From DASUBV01 sp035763085 (GTDB lineage Bacteria > Actinomycetota > Actinomycetes > Streptosporangiales > Streptosporangiaceae), in the NCBI GenBank assembly GCA_035763085.1, contig DASUBV010000339.1, positions 3,659 to 67,658 of the forward strand: a DNA stretch of 64,000 bases, in the 5' to 3' direction. Every line of letters starts with the position of its first letter. Within the stretch, counting starts at the first letter, position 1. The notes under the pieces were generated by a model. The model worked only from the letters and a program-made list of their open reading frames with translations. It was not told the DNA's origin and ran no database searches. Positions 1 to 8,678 of the stretch are shown here, piece by piece. A program made the translations under genes and the position numbers.

Positions 1-1
1 C

Positions 2-1531
2 GCGGTCCTCACCCAGCTGACGGCCGAGGCCATGCACGACATCGCGCACCTGCTGCGCCCGGCGCACCTGCGCCAGCTGCGCTCGATCCTGGATGACCCC
101 GAGGCCAGCGGCAACGACAAGTTCGTCGCCGGCGACCTGCTGCGCAACGCGTGCATCGCGGCCGGCGGGGTGCTGCCGATGTGCCAGGACACCGGGACCG
201 CGATCGTGATGGGCAAGCGCGGCCAGCAGGTGCTGACCGACGGAGACGACGAGGAGCACATCGCCCGCGGCATCTACGACGCCTACACCAGGCTCAACCT
301 GCGCTACTCCCAGCTGGCCCCGCTGACCATGTGGGAGGAGCGCAACACCGGCAGCAACCTCCCGGCCCAGATCGAGCTGTATGCCGCCGGCGGCGGCGAG
401 TACAAGTTCCTGTTCATGGCCAAGGGCGGCGGCTCGGCCAACAAGTCCTACCTGTACCAGGAGACCAAGGCCGTGCTGAACCCGGCACGCATGCTGGCCT
501 TCCTGGAGGAGAAGCTGCGCTCGCTGGGCACCTCCGCCTGCCCGCCCTACCACCTGGCCATCGTGGTCGGCGGCACCAGCGCCGAGTTCGCGCTGAAGAC
601 GGCCAAGTACGCCTCGGCCAAGTACCTCGACACGCTGCCGGCGGCCGGTTCCCCCGCCGGCCACGGCTTCCGGGACACCGAGCTGGAGCAGCAGGTGCTG
701 GAGCTGACCCGCAAGGTCGGCATCGGCGCGCAGTTCGGCGGCAAGTACTTCTGCCATGACGTGCGGGTGATCCGGCTGCCCCGGCACGGCGCGTCCTGCC
801 CGGTGGCCATCGCGGTGTCCTGCTCGGCCGACCGGCAGGCACTGGGCAAGATCACCCGTGACGGCGTCTTCCTGGAGCAGCTGGAGGCCAACCCGGCGCA
901 GTACCTGCCCGACACCACCGACGACGAGCTGGCCGGTGACGTGGTCCGGATCGATCTGTCCCGGCCGATGAGCGAGATCCGCGCTGAGCTTTCCCGTTAT
1001 CCGATCAAGACCCGGCTGGCGCTGACCGGCCCGCTGGTCGTCGCGCGGGACATCGCGCACGCCAAGATCGCCGAGCGGCTCGCGGCCGGCGAGCCGATGC
1101 CCGCCTACCTGCGCGATCACGCCGTCTACTACGCCGGGCCGGCTAAGACGCCCGAGGGGTACGCGTCGGGGTCGTTCGGGCCGACCACCGCCGGCCGGAT
1201 GGACTCCTACGTGGACCAGTTCCAGGCAGCGGGCGGCTCGCTGGTGATGCTGGCGAAGGGCAACCGGTCGGCCGCGGTGACCGCCGCGTGCCAGCAGCAC
1301 GGCGGCTTCTACCTGGGCTCGATCGGCGGGGCCGCCGCCCGGCTGGCGCAGGACTGCATTACCAAGGTGGAGGTGCTGGAGTACCCGGAGCTCGGCATGG
1401 AGGCGGTGTGGCGGATCGAGGTGCGTGACTTCCCCGCGTTCATCGTGGTGGACGACAAGGGCAACGACTTCTTCGCCGACGTCACCACCCCGGGCCCGCC
1501 GCTGCTGACGATCGGGCCCCGGCCCAGCTAA
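2..1531 (+). CDS. Fumarate hydratase class I (5' end outside window)
   Basis: Iron-sulfur-dependent class I fumarase interconverting fumarate and malate in the TCA cycle. The reading frame is open from base 2, ahead of the first ATG at 32, and the residues coded there fit the family, so the true N-terminus lies upstream of the window. Family features seen are the PMCQDTGTA cysteine segment, the [10 protein letters not shown] segment and a complete C-terminal domain (from about codon 320) with [12 protein letters not shown]. About 509 codons are present, and single-chain class I enzymes are usually near 550, so little is missing. fumC follows after 19 bases, so the two fumarases are probably co-transcribed. 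The oxygen-labile cluster enzyme would be complemented by the stable class II enzyme when iron is short or oxidants are high; that last point is inference. Confidence 0.93.
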   Translation, partial: AVLTQLTAEAMHDIAHLLRPAHLRQLRSILDDPEASGNDKFVAGDLLRNACIAAGGVLPMCQDTGTAIVMGKRGQQVLTDGDDEEHIARGIYDAYTRLNLRYSQLAPLTMWEERNTGSNLPAQIELYAAGGGEYKFLFMAKGGGSANKSYLYQETKAVLNPARMLAFLEEKLRSLGTSACPPYHLAIVVGGTSAEFALKTAKYASAKYLDTLPAAGSPAGHGFRDTELEQQVLELTRKVGIGAQFGGKYFCHDVRVIRLPRHGASCPVAIAVSCSADRQALGKITRDGVFLEQLEANPAQYLPDTTDDELAGDVVRIDLSRPMSEIRAELSRYPIKTRLALTGPLVVARDIAHAKIAERLAAGEPMPAYLRDHAVYYAGPAKTPEGYASGSFGPTTAGRMDSYVDQFQAAGGSLVMLAKGNRSAAVTAACQQHGGFYLGSIGGAAARLAQDCITKVEVLEYPELGMEAVWRIEVRDFPAFIVVDDKGNDFFADVTTPGPPLLTIGPRPS

Positions 1532-1550
1532 GAGCCAGGCGAGGAGCGCG

Positions 1551-2999
1551 ATGCGCAGGAACGCACGACCGGATGGTGACCAGCCGGGGGCCGGGACCGG
1601 GTTCCGCACCGAGCACGACTCGATGGGCGAGGTTCAGGTGCCCGCCGAGGCCCTGTGGGGCGCCCAGACCCAGCGGGCGGTGCAGAACTTCCCGGTCTCC
1701 GGCGAGCCGCTGCCCCGCGAGCTGATCATGGCGCTCGGCGCGATCAAGGCCGCCGCCGCGCAGGTGAACGCCGACCTGGGCGTGCTCGACCCTGACCTGG
1801 CCGCCGCGATCAGCGAGGCGGCGGCGCAGGTCGCGGCGGGCGAGCACCTGGACCAGTTCCCGCTGGATGTATTCCAGACCGGGTCGGGCACCTCGTCCAA
1901 CATGAACGCCAACGAGGTCATCGCCACGCTGGCGGCCCGCCGCCTGGGCCGGCCGGTGCACCCCAATGACCACGTCAACGCCTCGCAGTCGTCCAACGAC
2001 GTGTTCCCGTCGGCCATCCACCTGGCCGCCTGCTCGCTGCTGGCCCGCTCCCTGCAGCCCGCGCTGGCCGCCCTGGCCGCCGCGCTGGAGGCCAAGGCAC
2101 GGGAGTTCGCCGACGTCGTGAAGGCGGGCCGCACCCACCTGATGGACGCGACGCCCGTCACGCTCGGCCAGGAATTCGGCGGCTACGCGGCCGCCGTCCG
2201 CCATGGGCTGGCCCGGGTCGCCGCGATCCTGCCCGAGGCCGGCGAGCTGCCGCTGGGCGGCACCGCGGTGGGAACCGGGCTGAATGCGCCGGCCGGGTTC
2301 GCCGCGGCGGTCATCGGGCGGCTGGCGGCCAGCCAGGGCCTGCCGCTGACCGAGGCGCCTGACCATTTCGAGGCGGCCGGGGCCCGCGACGGGCTGGTCG
2401 CCACCAGCGGCGTGCTGCGCACGGTCGCCATCTCGCTGCTGAAGATCTGCAACGACCTGCGGCTGATGAACTCGGGCCCGCGGGCCGGGCTGGCCGAGAT
2501 CGCGGTGCCCGACCTGCAGCCGGGCTCGTCCATCATGCCGGGCAAGGTCAACCCGGTCATCTGCGAGGCGGTCAGCCAGGTCTGCGTCCAGGTGGTCGGG
2601 AACGACGCGGCGATCGCGCTCGGCGGCTCGGCGGGAAACTTCGAGCTGAACGTGATGCTGCCGGTCATCGGCCGCAACCTGCTCGGCTCGCTGACTCTGC
2701 TCAGCGCCGCCGCCCGGCTGCTGGCCGACAAGTGCGTGGCCGGCATCACCGCCAGCCCGGCCCGGCTGCGGCAGGCTGCCGAGTCGTCTCCGGCTATCGT
2801 CACCGCGCTCAACCCGTTCATCGGGTACGAGGCGGCCGCGGCGATCGCCAAGGAGGCGCTGGCTACCGGGCGGACGATCCGCGACGTCACCATCGCCCGC
2901 GGCCACCTGGACCGCGGCGAGATCACCGCCGAGCAGCTGGACCGGGCGCTCGACGTGCTGGCGATGGCCTGGCCGCACCGCCGGCCGGCCGGCTCGTGA
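1551..2999 (+). CDS. fumC: Fumarate hydratase class II
   Basis: Cofactor-free class II fumarase of the aspartase/fumarase superfamily, a homotetrameric enzyme of the TCA cycle. The 482-residue frame has [10 protein letters not shown], the SSNDVFPSA segment, the GRTHLMDA segment and the superfamily signature [12 protein letters not shown] that carries the catalytic serine loop. The ATG at 1551 follows a GAGGAG ribosome site. The N-terminal 15 to 20 residues are an extra low-complexity lead before the family start ([10 protein letters not shown]), so a later start is possible. It lies 19 bases after the class I fumarase. Identity is firm because argininosuccinate and adenylosuccinate lyases lack this overall pattern. 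Confidence 0.95.
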   Translation: MRRNARPDGDQPGAGTGFRTEHDSMGEVQVPAEALWGAQTQRAVQNFPVSGEPLPRELIMALGAIKAAAAQVNADLGVLDPDLAAAISEAAAQVAAGEHLDQFPLDVFQTGSGTSSNMNANEVIATLAARRLGRPVHPNDHVNASQSSNDVFPSAIHLAACSLLARSLQPALAALAAALEAKAREFADVVKAGRTHLMDATPVTLGQEFGGYAAAVRHGLARVAAILPEAGELPLGGTAVGTGLNAPAGFAAAVIGRLAASQGLPLTEAPDHFEAAGARDGLVATSGVLRTVAISLLKICNDLRLMNSGPRAGLAEIAVPDLQPGSSIMPGKVNPVICEAVSQVCVQVVGNDAAIALGGSAGNFELNVMLPVIGRNLLGSLTLLSAAARLLADKCVAGITASPARLRQAAESSPAIVTALNPFIGYEAAAAIAKEALATGRTIRDVTIARGHLDRGEITAEQLDRALDVLAMAWPHRRPAGS

Positions 3000-3085
3000 C
3001 CGCGCAGGCCGCGTGACCGGGACGTAGCCGAATTCCCATATTTCTCCCGGGGAACTGACCGGTCAGCGCCGGTAGGGTCCCGGCC

Positions 3086-4837
3086 ATGCACGCTGTCATG
3101 GGGACGGGCCGGCTGATCGCGGGGCGGTACCGGCTGCAGGGCCCGCTCGGCCGCGGCGCGATGGGCATCGTCTGGCGGGGCCGCGATGAGCTGCTGCACC
3201 GCGACGTCGCGGTCAAGCAGGTGCAGATCCCGGCGCTGACCCCGGCCGCCGAGGCGGAGGCGATCTACCAGCGCACGCTGCGCGAGGCCCGGACCGCAGC
3301 GCGCCTCAGCCACCCTGGCGTGGTGACCATCTTCGACGTGGTCGAGGAGGACAGCAGCCCGTGGATCGTCATGGAGCTGATCGCGGGGCGGTCGCTGGAC
3401 CAGGTCATCGCCGAGGACGGCCCGCTGCCGCCGCCGCACGCAGCGACCCTGGGGGCCAGCCTGCTGGGCGCGCTGGCCACGGCCCACGCCGCGGGCGTCC
3501 TGCACCGGGACGTCAAGCCCGGCAATGTCCTGGTCACCGCCGAGGGCCGGGCCGTGCTGACCGACTTCGGCATCGCGACGTTCGCCGGGGACCCGGCGCT
3601 GACCCAGGTCGGGATGGTGGTGGGCACGCCGGGCTTCACCGCGCCGGAGCGGATCCGCGGGGACAGCGCCACGCCGGCCTCGGACCTGTGGTCCCTGGGC
3701 GCGACCCTGTATGCGGCAGTAGAGGGCCGGGGGCCGTTTGACCGGCCCGGCGGCGCGACGGCCATCATCACCGCAGTGGCCGCCGAGGACGCGCCGCGGG
3801 CACCTTCGGCCGGGCCGCTTTCGCCGGTCATTGACGCGCTGCTGCGCAGCGACCCGGGTACCCGGCCCGACGCCGCGACGGCCGAGACGATGCTAATCCA
3901 GGCCAGCGCCGGGACACAGCGGCCTGGTGCGGCCGGGCACCCGGCGGGCACGACCGGGCTCGGGGACCCGGCGGCCGGGGCGGACCCGCCCGGCTACGCC
4001 GGCCTGGCGATGCCCGGGCCCGCCGGCCGGGACTCCGCACCCGCTGGCGCCCGGCAGCCCTGGTCGCGGCACTGGCGGGTGGCCACGGTGACGACCGGGA
4101 TCGCCGCCATCGTGGTCGCGGCCGTGCTCGGCTCGGAGATCTACTCCCGCAGCCTGTCGGGCGGCACGGACGCCAGCCAGGCCGGCCCGGCGGCTGGCGT
4201 GCACGGCGCTGCTGCCGCCGGGGGCGCGGCCGGCCCGTCGGCGGGCGCCGCACCGGGTTCGGCGGGCCCGGCCGGCGCGAGCACCCGGCCAGGCAGTGCA
4301 GCCGGGGGGTCAGGCGCGGCCAGCAGCCCCGCCGCGGCCGGGCCGGGTACCGCGCCGCCCGCCGGGTACCGGTGGCGGACTGTGACCGCCGCCCGGGCGG
4401 GTGTCACGGCGGGCTTCGTCATGGCCGTGCCGGACGGCTGGCATCAGCGGATCCGCGGCCACGCGGCCTTCTTCAGGGCGCCCGGCTCGGCTGCCCGCAT
4501 CGAGGTCAGCATGAGCCCGTTCGCCTACCACCAGCCAGGGCGTCAGGCGCACGCCGAGCAGGCGCATGCCATCGCGGCGCACCAGTACCCCGGCTATGTC
4601 CGCGGCGGCATCCGGGCGGCCACGTTCCAGGGCGCGCCCGCGGCGACCTGGCGGTACAGCTGGAAGCCGGCCGGCGGCGCCCGCACGGCGGTGCTGAGCC
4701 TGCTGGTCACCCTGCCGACCCGGGCCGGGCCGCAGTCCTACGCGCTGACCGTCTCCTCGCCGGCGGGCCCGCTGGCCGCGGCCAGGGCGGCCTACGGTCA
4801 GGCGCTGGCCACCTTCCGTTCCCGTCCGCCGTCCTAG
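3086..4837 (+). CDS. Membrane Ser/Thr protein kinase (Hanks type)
   Basis: PknB-type receptor kinase of 583 residues. The cytoplasmic kinase domain covers about residues 10 to 270: glycine loop LGRGAMG, catalytic Lys in VAVK (44), HRDVKPGN (140 to 147), DFG (160 to 162) and GTPGFTAPE in the activation segment. A Pro/Ala/Gly linker leads to one membrane helix at about 331 to 351. The rest is extracellular: a low-complexity linker, then about 155 residues with Trp- and Tyr-rich segments and no PASTA repeats. The sensed ligand is unknown. A second ATG four codons in is an equally good start. It ends at a strong two-way hairpin shared with the convergent cell-wall hydrolase genes. This nearness suggests a link to the envelope but does not prove one. 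Confidence 0.9.
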   Translation: MHAVMGTGRLIAGRYRLQGPLGRGAMGIVWRGRDELLHRDVAVKQVQIPALTPAAEAEAIYQRTLREARTAARLSHPGVVTIFDVVEEDSSPWIVMELIAGRSLDQVIAEDGPLPPPHAATLGASLLGALATAHAAGVLHRDVKPGNVLVTAEGRAVLTDFGIATFAGDPALTQVGMVVGTPGFTAPERIRGDSATPASDLWSLGATLYAAVEGRGPFDRPGGATAIITAVAAEDAPRAPSAGPLSPVIDALLRSDPGTRPDAATAETMLIQASAGTQRPGAAGHPAGTTGLGDPAAGADPPGYAGLAMPGPAGRDSAPAGARQPWSRHWRVATVTTGIAAIVVAAVLGSEIYSRSLSGGTDASQAGPAAGVHGAAAAGGAAGPSAGAAPGSAGPAGASTRPGSAAGGSGAASSPAAAGPGTAPPAGYRWRTVTAARAGVTAGFVMAVPDGWHQRIRGHAAFFRAPGSAARIEVSMSPFAYHQPGRQAHAEQAHAIAAHQYPGYVRGGIRAATFQGAPAATWRYSWKPAGGARTAVLSLLVTLPTRAGPQSYALTVSSPAGPLAAARAAYGQALATFRSRPPS

Positions 4838-4856
4838 CCCACGCCGCCGCGCAGAC

Positions 4857-4899
4857 AGCTCAGGGCGGCGGCCCGTACTGCAGGCCGCCGCCCTGAGCT
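4857..4899. terminator. Bidirectional hairpin terminator
   Basis: A perfect 17-bp inverted repeat (arms 4857-4873 and 4883-4899, 9-base loop) sits exactly between the convergent kinase gene and the NlpC/P60 gene. No T-run follows, as is usual in GC-rich actinobacteria. It probably ends transcripts from both sides. Confidence 0.8.
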
Positions 4900-4913
4900 C
4901 TCGCTGCCGCCGC

Positions 4914-5453
4914 CTAGCGGCGCACCCGGAAGTACCTGGTCGGGTGCCACCACCGGCTCATCCGGTGGAACCCGATCCGGGTGCCACTGTGAGCCGCGCC
5001 GTAGGTCCACTGCCCGTGGTCGAACAACTCCACGTGCCCGGACCCGAAGAACGCCAGGTCGCCCCGGCGCGCCCGCGCCTTGCTGATGCGGACGAGGTGC
5101 CAGCTGCCCAGCATCCCGTACGTGGTCCGCGGCAGGTGCACTCCGCGCGACCGGTAGGCGGCGAACACCAGCCCGGAGCAGTCGAACCCGCGCGGGCCGG
5201 TGCCGCCGTAGATGTAGGGCTTGAGGTGCTGGCGCATGGCCCACCGCCAGGCCATCCGCCGCAGCCGCCGCGCCCTGGCCGCCCTGGTCAGGTCCGCCGT
5301 GCTGGCGCTGCTGGCAGCGCTGGCACCGGCCGCAGCGTGACTGACCGCCACGGTGGCCGCCTGGGCGGGCGCGGGAGCGGTCAGCGCGACCGACGTGGCG
5401 CCGGAAGCCAGGACGGCGGCCGACAGGACGCCGCAGGCAAGCCGGGCGGCCAT
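4914..5453 (-). CDS. Secreted NlpC/P60 family peptidase
   Basis: Putative cell-wall endopeptidase cutting peptidoglycan stem peptides outside the membrane. The 179-residue product starts with a signal peptide (basic start, hydrophobic core, cleavage near PAQA-A). It carries a C-terminal NlpC/P60 domain with the catalytic Cys in FDCSGLV and the His in SGHVELF. The ATG at 5453 was chosen because it overlaps the TGA of the upstream SLT-like gene by one base (TGATG), implying translational coupling. The open frame extends further upstream but only through the neighbour's coding sequence. It is short for the family, with only the catalytic domain and no SH3 or coiled-coil region. It forms an operon with the upstream hydrolase. 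Confidence 0.85.
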   Translation of the reverse strand: MAARLACGVLSAAVLASGATSVALTAPAPAQAATVAVSHAAAGASAASSASTADLTRAARARRLRRMAWRWAMRQHLKPYIYGGTGPRGFDCSGLVFAAYRSRGVHLPRTTYGMLGSWHLVRISKARARRGDLAFFGSGHVELFDHGQWTYGAAHSGTRIGFHRMSRWWHPTRYFRVRR

Positions 5454-6214
5454 CAGTACCACCCCGAGGATTCCTCGTGCGACCACGCGCCGCACGGTGA
5501 CCTGTACAGGTCCTTGATGTACCCCAGGCCCCACTTGATCTGGGTCTCCGCGTTGGTCTGCCAGTCGGGTCCCGCGCTGGCCATCTTCGAGCCCGGCAGT
5601 GCCTGCGGGATGCCGTAGGCGCCGCTGGCGTTCGCCGCGGTCGGGTTCCAGCCGCTCTCCCGGGTCCAGAGCTCGTCCAGGCAGGAGAACTGGCTGGACG
5701 ACCAGCCGTAGGAGCCGAGCAGCGACATGGCGATGTGCTGCGGGGAACCAGACGGGGCGGGCGCCGGCGGCGCCGAGGCCTGACTGCTGGCCGCGGCACG
5801 CGCGGCCGCGGCCTGCCGGGCCGCTGCCCTGGCCGCCGCACGGGCGGCCCGCCGGCGCTCGGCCCTGGCCCGGGCCGCCCGCTGGGCGGCTCGCAGCTGC
5901 GCCGCTGCCCGTGCCCGGGCGTGCGCGGTCTCGACGTCAGTCAGGGTGCGGGACAGCTGGCGGGACTCGCCTGCCGCAGTGTCGGCCTTGGCCGCGAGGT
6001 CTGGCCGGATCACGTCGGCCTGCTGGGCGGCGACGGGGTCCGAGCCCAGCGTCACCGCGCCGGTGACGGCGGCTGCCGCCAGGACGGTGGAGCAAGCGGC
6101 CGTCAGGGTGAACTTGGATGGTCGGCTGTGCAATCGGAAACTGGGCAAGGTTGATTTGCCGTGCTGAGACAAGATGAGCCTTCGGTCACGCGCGATCGCG
6201 CGCTCGGCGTCCAC
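5453..6214 (-). CDS. Secreted transglycosylase-like (SLT/Rpf-like) cell-wall protein
   Basis: Likely peptidoglycan hydrolase of 253 residues. An N-terminal hydrophobic segment (about 35 to 60) works as signal or anchor. An Ala/Arg-rich, probably helical stretch (about 95 to 150) follows, and the C-terminal domain has WTRESGWNP, whose Glu is the expected catalytic acid, then ASGAYGIPQALPGSKM and IKWGLGYI. Length and design match the small SLT-superfamily proteins of actinobacteria. The ATG at 6214 is the longest choice; an internal start nearer the hydrophobic segment is possible. Its stop overlaps the start of the NlpC/P60 gene, so glycan-cutting and peptide-cutting enzymes are made together. 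It is paralogous to the gene at 6778-7437. Confidence 0.82.
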   Translation of the reverse strand: MDAERAIARDRRLILSQHGKSTLPSFRLHSRPSKFTLTAACSTVLAAAAVTGAVTLGSDPVAAQQADVIRPDLAAKADTAAGESRQLSRTLTDVETAHARARAAAQLRAAQRAARARAERRRAARAAARAAARQAAAARAAASSQASAPPAPAPSGSPQHIAMSLLGSYGWSSSQFSCLDELWTRESGWNPTAANASGAYGIPQALPGSKMASAGPDWQTNAETQIKWGLGYIKDLYRSPCGAWSHEESSGWY

Positions 6215-6777
6215 CCCGGGCGCTCCGGCCCGTCAGCCGGGCCTGGCAGCGGCGTGCGGACGGGACGCGGGTCAAGGCGACGAGTTCTACTCGGGGTGAC
6301 CGTCGCGCACGCTGGGGTGCTGTCGGCCATCCACCTTGCCGCCTGAACGCACTAGTTCGACCAGAAACTAGCCCGATTTCCGTATGACCTATCTCACAAG
6401 CGTGGTAGGATTACACGTACTTATGCACTGATTCCCGACATCCGCCATAGCCATTCCGCAGGTCCGGCGCGCGCCGTTCGGGATGCCCGGTCGCCAGACC
6501 CATGCCGGTGAACCGCGTCACATTGTTACGAGATCCGCTCGTGATATCACTGAGCGTGCTCAGGAAATGATCTCCCGGAATGCCGCCCGGCCGGCTGTCC
6601 CGGCGGCGCCGATATCAGTTCGTGATTGCGCGACTACTAGTCGCCATAAGAACGCGGCAGCGTTTCCCCGGCGCGGCCCGGCGGCCGCCAGGCCCGCAGC
6701 GCGCCGCTGGAGCACCTGCCGCAGAAGCTCCGGCCCGGCGGCCGGCAGCGGGCCCGCAGGCGCCCGCGCGCCCGGCG
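6215..6777. other. 563-base non-coding gap between two cell-wall hydrolase genes
   Basis: I see no convincing gene here. The stretch 6350-6430 and parts of 6520-6660 are clearly richer in A/T than their surroundings, as expected of the promoter and leader region for the minus-strand gene starting at 6214. I looked for a ydaO-type (cyclic di-AMP) riboswitch, common before actinobacterial cell-wall hydrolases, and could not recognise its conserved pieces. Confidence 0.5.
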
Positions 6778-7437
6778 TCAGTACCAGCCGTGCGCCTGCC
6801 AGAACGCCCAGGCGTCACACGGAGTGCCGTAGCGGCCCTGGATGTAGCCCAGGCCCCACTTGATCTGGGTGGCCGGGTTGGTCTGCCAGTCGGATCCGGC
6901 GGTGGCCATCTTGGACCCCGGCAGCGCCTGCGGGATGCCGTACGCGCCGCTGGCGTTCTCGGCGTTGTAGCGCCAGCCGCTCTCCCGGGTCCAGATGTTG
7001 TCCAGGCAGCTGTACTGAGTGGATGGGCTGAAGCCGAACGAGGGCAGCATCTTGTAGGCGATCGACTGAGCCGTGCCCGGGTCCGGCGGCGGCGCGGGCG
7101 GGGGGTTCTGCTCATCCGCGACCGGCCCGGCCGCGGGCGAGCTCGGCGTGGTGACCGGCTGCACCGACAGCTTCGGCGAGCTCTCGACGTTCAGGGTGGC
7201 CGATGCCGCGTCCAGCTGGATCATCTGCTGGCGCGCGTTCTCCAGCACCTTCGTGGCCCTGCTCACCTGCGCGCCGGCCAGGGCCGCCGCCACCGGGTTG
7301 CTGGCCTGCCCGTTCCGCAGCGCCACGTACGCCCCGCCGGTGACGGCCAGAATGGCCGCCATGGACGTGATCATGAACACGCCCACCCGCCGGTTCTGCA
7401 CGGGCTGAGCCGGCGACCGTCTCCGGTGCTGGGACAA
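6778..7437 (-). CDS. Secreted transglycosylase-like (SLT/Rpf-like) protein, paralogue
   Basis: Second SLT-like cell-wall protein, 219 residues. The start chosen is the TTG at 7437-7435, preceded by GGAAGGA at 5 bases. The frame is open further upstream, but that part (7438-7743) is Arg/Pro-rich and not protein-like. One membrane or signal segment (about residues 22 to 40) is followed by a Pro/Ala/Ser linker. A C-terminal domain then shows WTRESGWRYN (catalytic Glu), ASGAYGIPQALPGSKM and IKWGLGYIQ. That domain is nearly the same as in the gene ending at 5453, while the linkers differ. The two probably arose by duplication. The C-terminus HGWY matches SGWY of its partner. Confidence 0.82.
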   Translation of the reverse strand: MSQHRRRSPAQPVQNRRVGVFMITSMAAILAVTGGAYVALRNGQASNPVAAALAGAQVSRATKVLENARQQMIQLDAASATLNVESSPKLSVQPVTTPSSPAAGPVADEQNPPPAPPPDPGTAQSIAYKMLPSFGFSPSTQYSCLDNIWTRESGWRYNAENASGAYGIPQALPGSKMATAGSDWQTNPATQIKWGLGYIQGRYGTPCDAWAFWQAHGWY

Positions 7438-7822
7438 TGCGGTCCTTCCGTCGGCCAGGCGCGCCGGGCAAGCCGCCCGGGCGCGCAGACCGCTGCGGCA
7501 TAGGGCAGCGAGTCGTGACGGCCCGGCTGGGCAGCTTCGCCGCGGCCGCCGCCGCCATTCCGGCTCGGCTGGCGGGGGGCTGCTGGGCCCAGCACCGTCG
7601 CGGCCTAACGTTGCCAGAACCGCGAGACCCAGCAATGCGTTTCGGCCGAAATACTGCAGTGCCGGGGCCGCAATTAACTCTCCGTTGATCATGTCCTGGC
7701 AATACGTGCCGCTAGAATTACGGGAAGTAATGAAGGCGGGCATCGGGGAGCCGGGATGCGCCTTCCGGGTACCCGGCCACCGGATAGCTTTCAGCTATGA
7801 CTGCGAGTGACGGGATGACACG
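7438..7822. other. Divergent intergenic region, 385 bases
   Basis: The region separates the minus-strand SLT-like gene and the plus-strand rhomboid gene. An A/T-richer block at about 7670-7740 is the probable promoter area. A perfect 14-bp palindrome, TGCTGGGCCCAGCA, lies at 7580-7593. No gene or recognisable riboswitch was found. Confidence 0.45.
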
Positions 7823-8575
7823 ATGAGCGACCAGCCGTCCGCGGCCCGGCCGCGCCGCCCGCCCGGCGCGCACCGGTCCTGGGATCTGGGCACCGGCGAC
7901 CCGGCTGCCGTGCTGGCCGGGGCCCGCCGGGCGTTCTTCGTCATGGCCGGGGTCCTGGCCGCGCTGTGGATCATCCAGATCGCCAACTGGGCCGACGGCT
8001 ACCGGCTCACCTTCTCGCTCGGCATCCAGGGGCGCGACGTGGCCAGCCTGCCCGACATCCTGACGGCGCCGCTGCTGCACTTCAGCTGGGCGCACATCGA
8101 GGGCAACTCCGGGCCGCTGTTCATCTTCGGGTTCCTGGCCGCCTACCGCGGCGTGGCCAAGTTCGCCGGCGTCACCGCCCTCGTGGTCATCATCAGCGGG
8201 CTGGCGGCCTGGCTCGCCGAGAGCCCGCACACCGTCGGAGCCGGGGCCAGCGGCGTGGTCTTCGGCTACTTCGGCTACATCATGGTCCGCGGCTTCTTCG
8301 ACCGGCACGTCGTCGACATGCTCGTCGGCGCGGTGATGGCGCTGTGCTTCGCCTACCAGTTCACGGTGCTCCTGCCGCATGCCGGCATCGGCTGGCAGGC
8401 GCACATCGGCGGGCTCGCCGGCGGCATCCTCGCCGGCTGGGTGTTCCGGGACCGCCGCCCGGCCAGCGCCGGGCCCCGGCCCGGCGGCGCCGGCCAGACC
8501 CGGCCCGGCTCCGCCCCGACCTACGCCGGGCCGCGCGCCGAGCTCCACAAGCAGCTCGACGACCTCGGCCTGTAA
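7823..8575 (+). CDS. Rhomboid family intramembrane serine protease
   Basis: Polytopic membrane protease of 250 residues that cuts transmembrane substrates within the bilayer. Family marks are the HIEGN segment (His91, Asn95) that helps form the oxyanion hole, the nucleophile in GAGASG (Ser143) and the catalytic His in WQAHIGG (His194). Six or so hydrophobic helices lie between residues 35 and 210. A basic N-terminus and a Pro/Gly-rich C-terminal tail flank the core. The catalytic dyad is intact. A DUF574 methyltransferase follows after about 100 bases on the same strand. Substrates cannot be told from sequence. Confidence 0.92.
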   Translation: MSDQPSAARPRRPPGAHRSWDLGTGDPAAVLAGARRAFFVMAGVLAALWIIQIANWADGYRLTFSLGIQGRDVASLPDILTAPLLHFSWAHIEGNSGPLFIFGFLAAYRGVAKFAGVTALVVIISGLAAWLAESPHTVGAGASGVVFGYFGYIMVRGFFDRHVVDMLVGAVMALCFAYQFTVLLPHAGIGWQAHIGGLAGGILAGWVFRDRRPASAGPRPGGAGQTRPGSAPTYAGPRAELHKQLDDLGL

Positions 8576-8678
8576 CGTCAGCCGCCGCCCGGGGGCCGGC
8601 CCGTGGTTTGATTCGCCGCGGCCGCGGACGGACAATACCCGGGCAAGACGGGATGATCGCCGCGACGGACGGGTCAGC

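Noticed and set aside
1482..2978. Long minus-strand frame opposite fumC
   Set aside because: Composition is Arg/Gly/Gln-rich without any fold-like pattern; fumC on the other strand is certain. It is a GC-bias shadow.
3050..3085. Stress-sigma promoter (GGAAC with a downstream TAGGGT) before the kinase gene
   Set aside because: The spacing does not fit a known consensus well; left out.
6215..7822. Possible ydaO (cyclic di-AMP) riboswitches before the SLT-like genes
   Set aside because: Expected by analogy with other actinobacterial wall hydrolases, but I could not find the conserved core pieces in 6215-6777 or 7438-7822. A covariance-model search with the ydaO family would decide.
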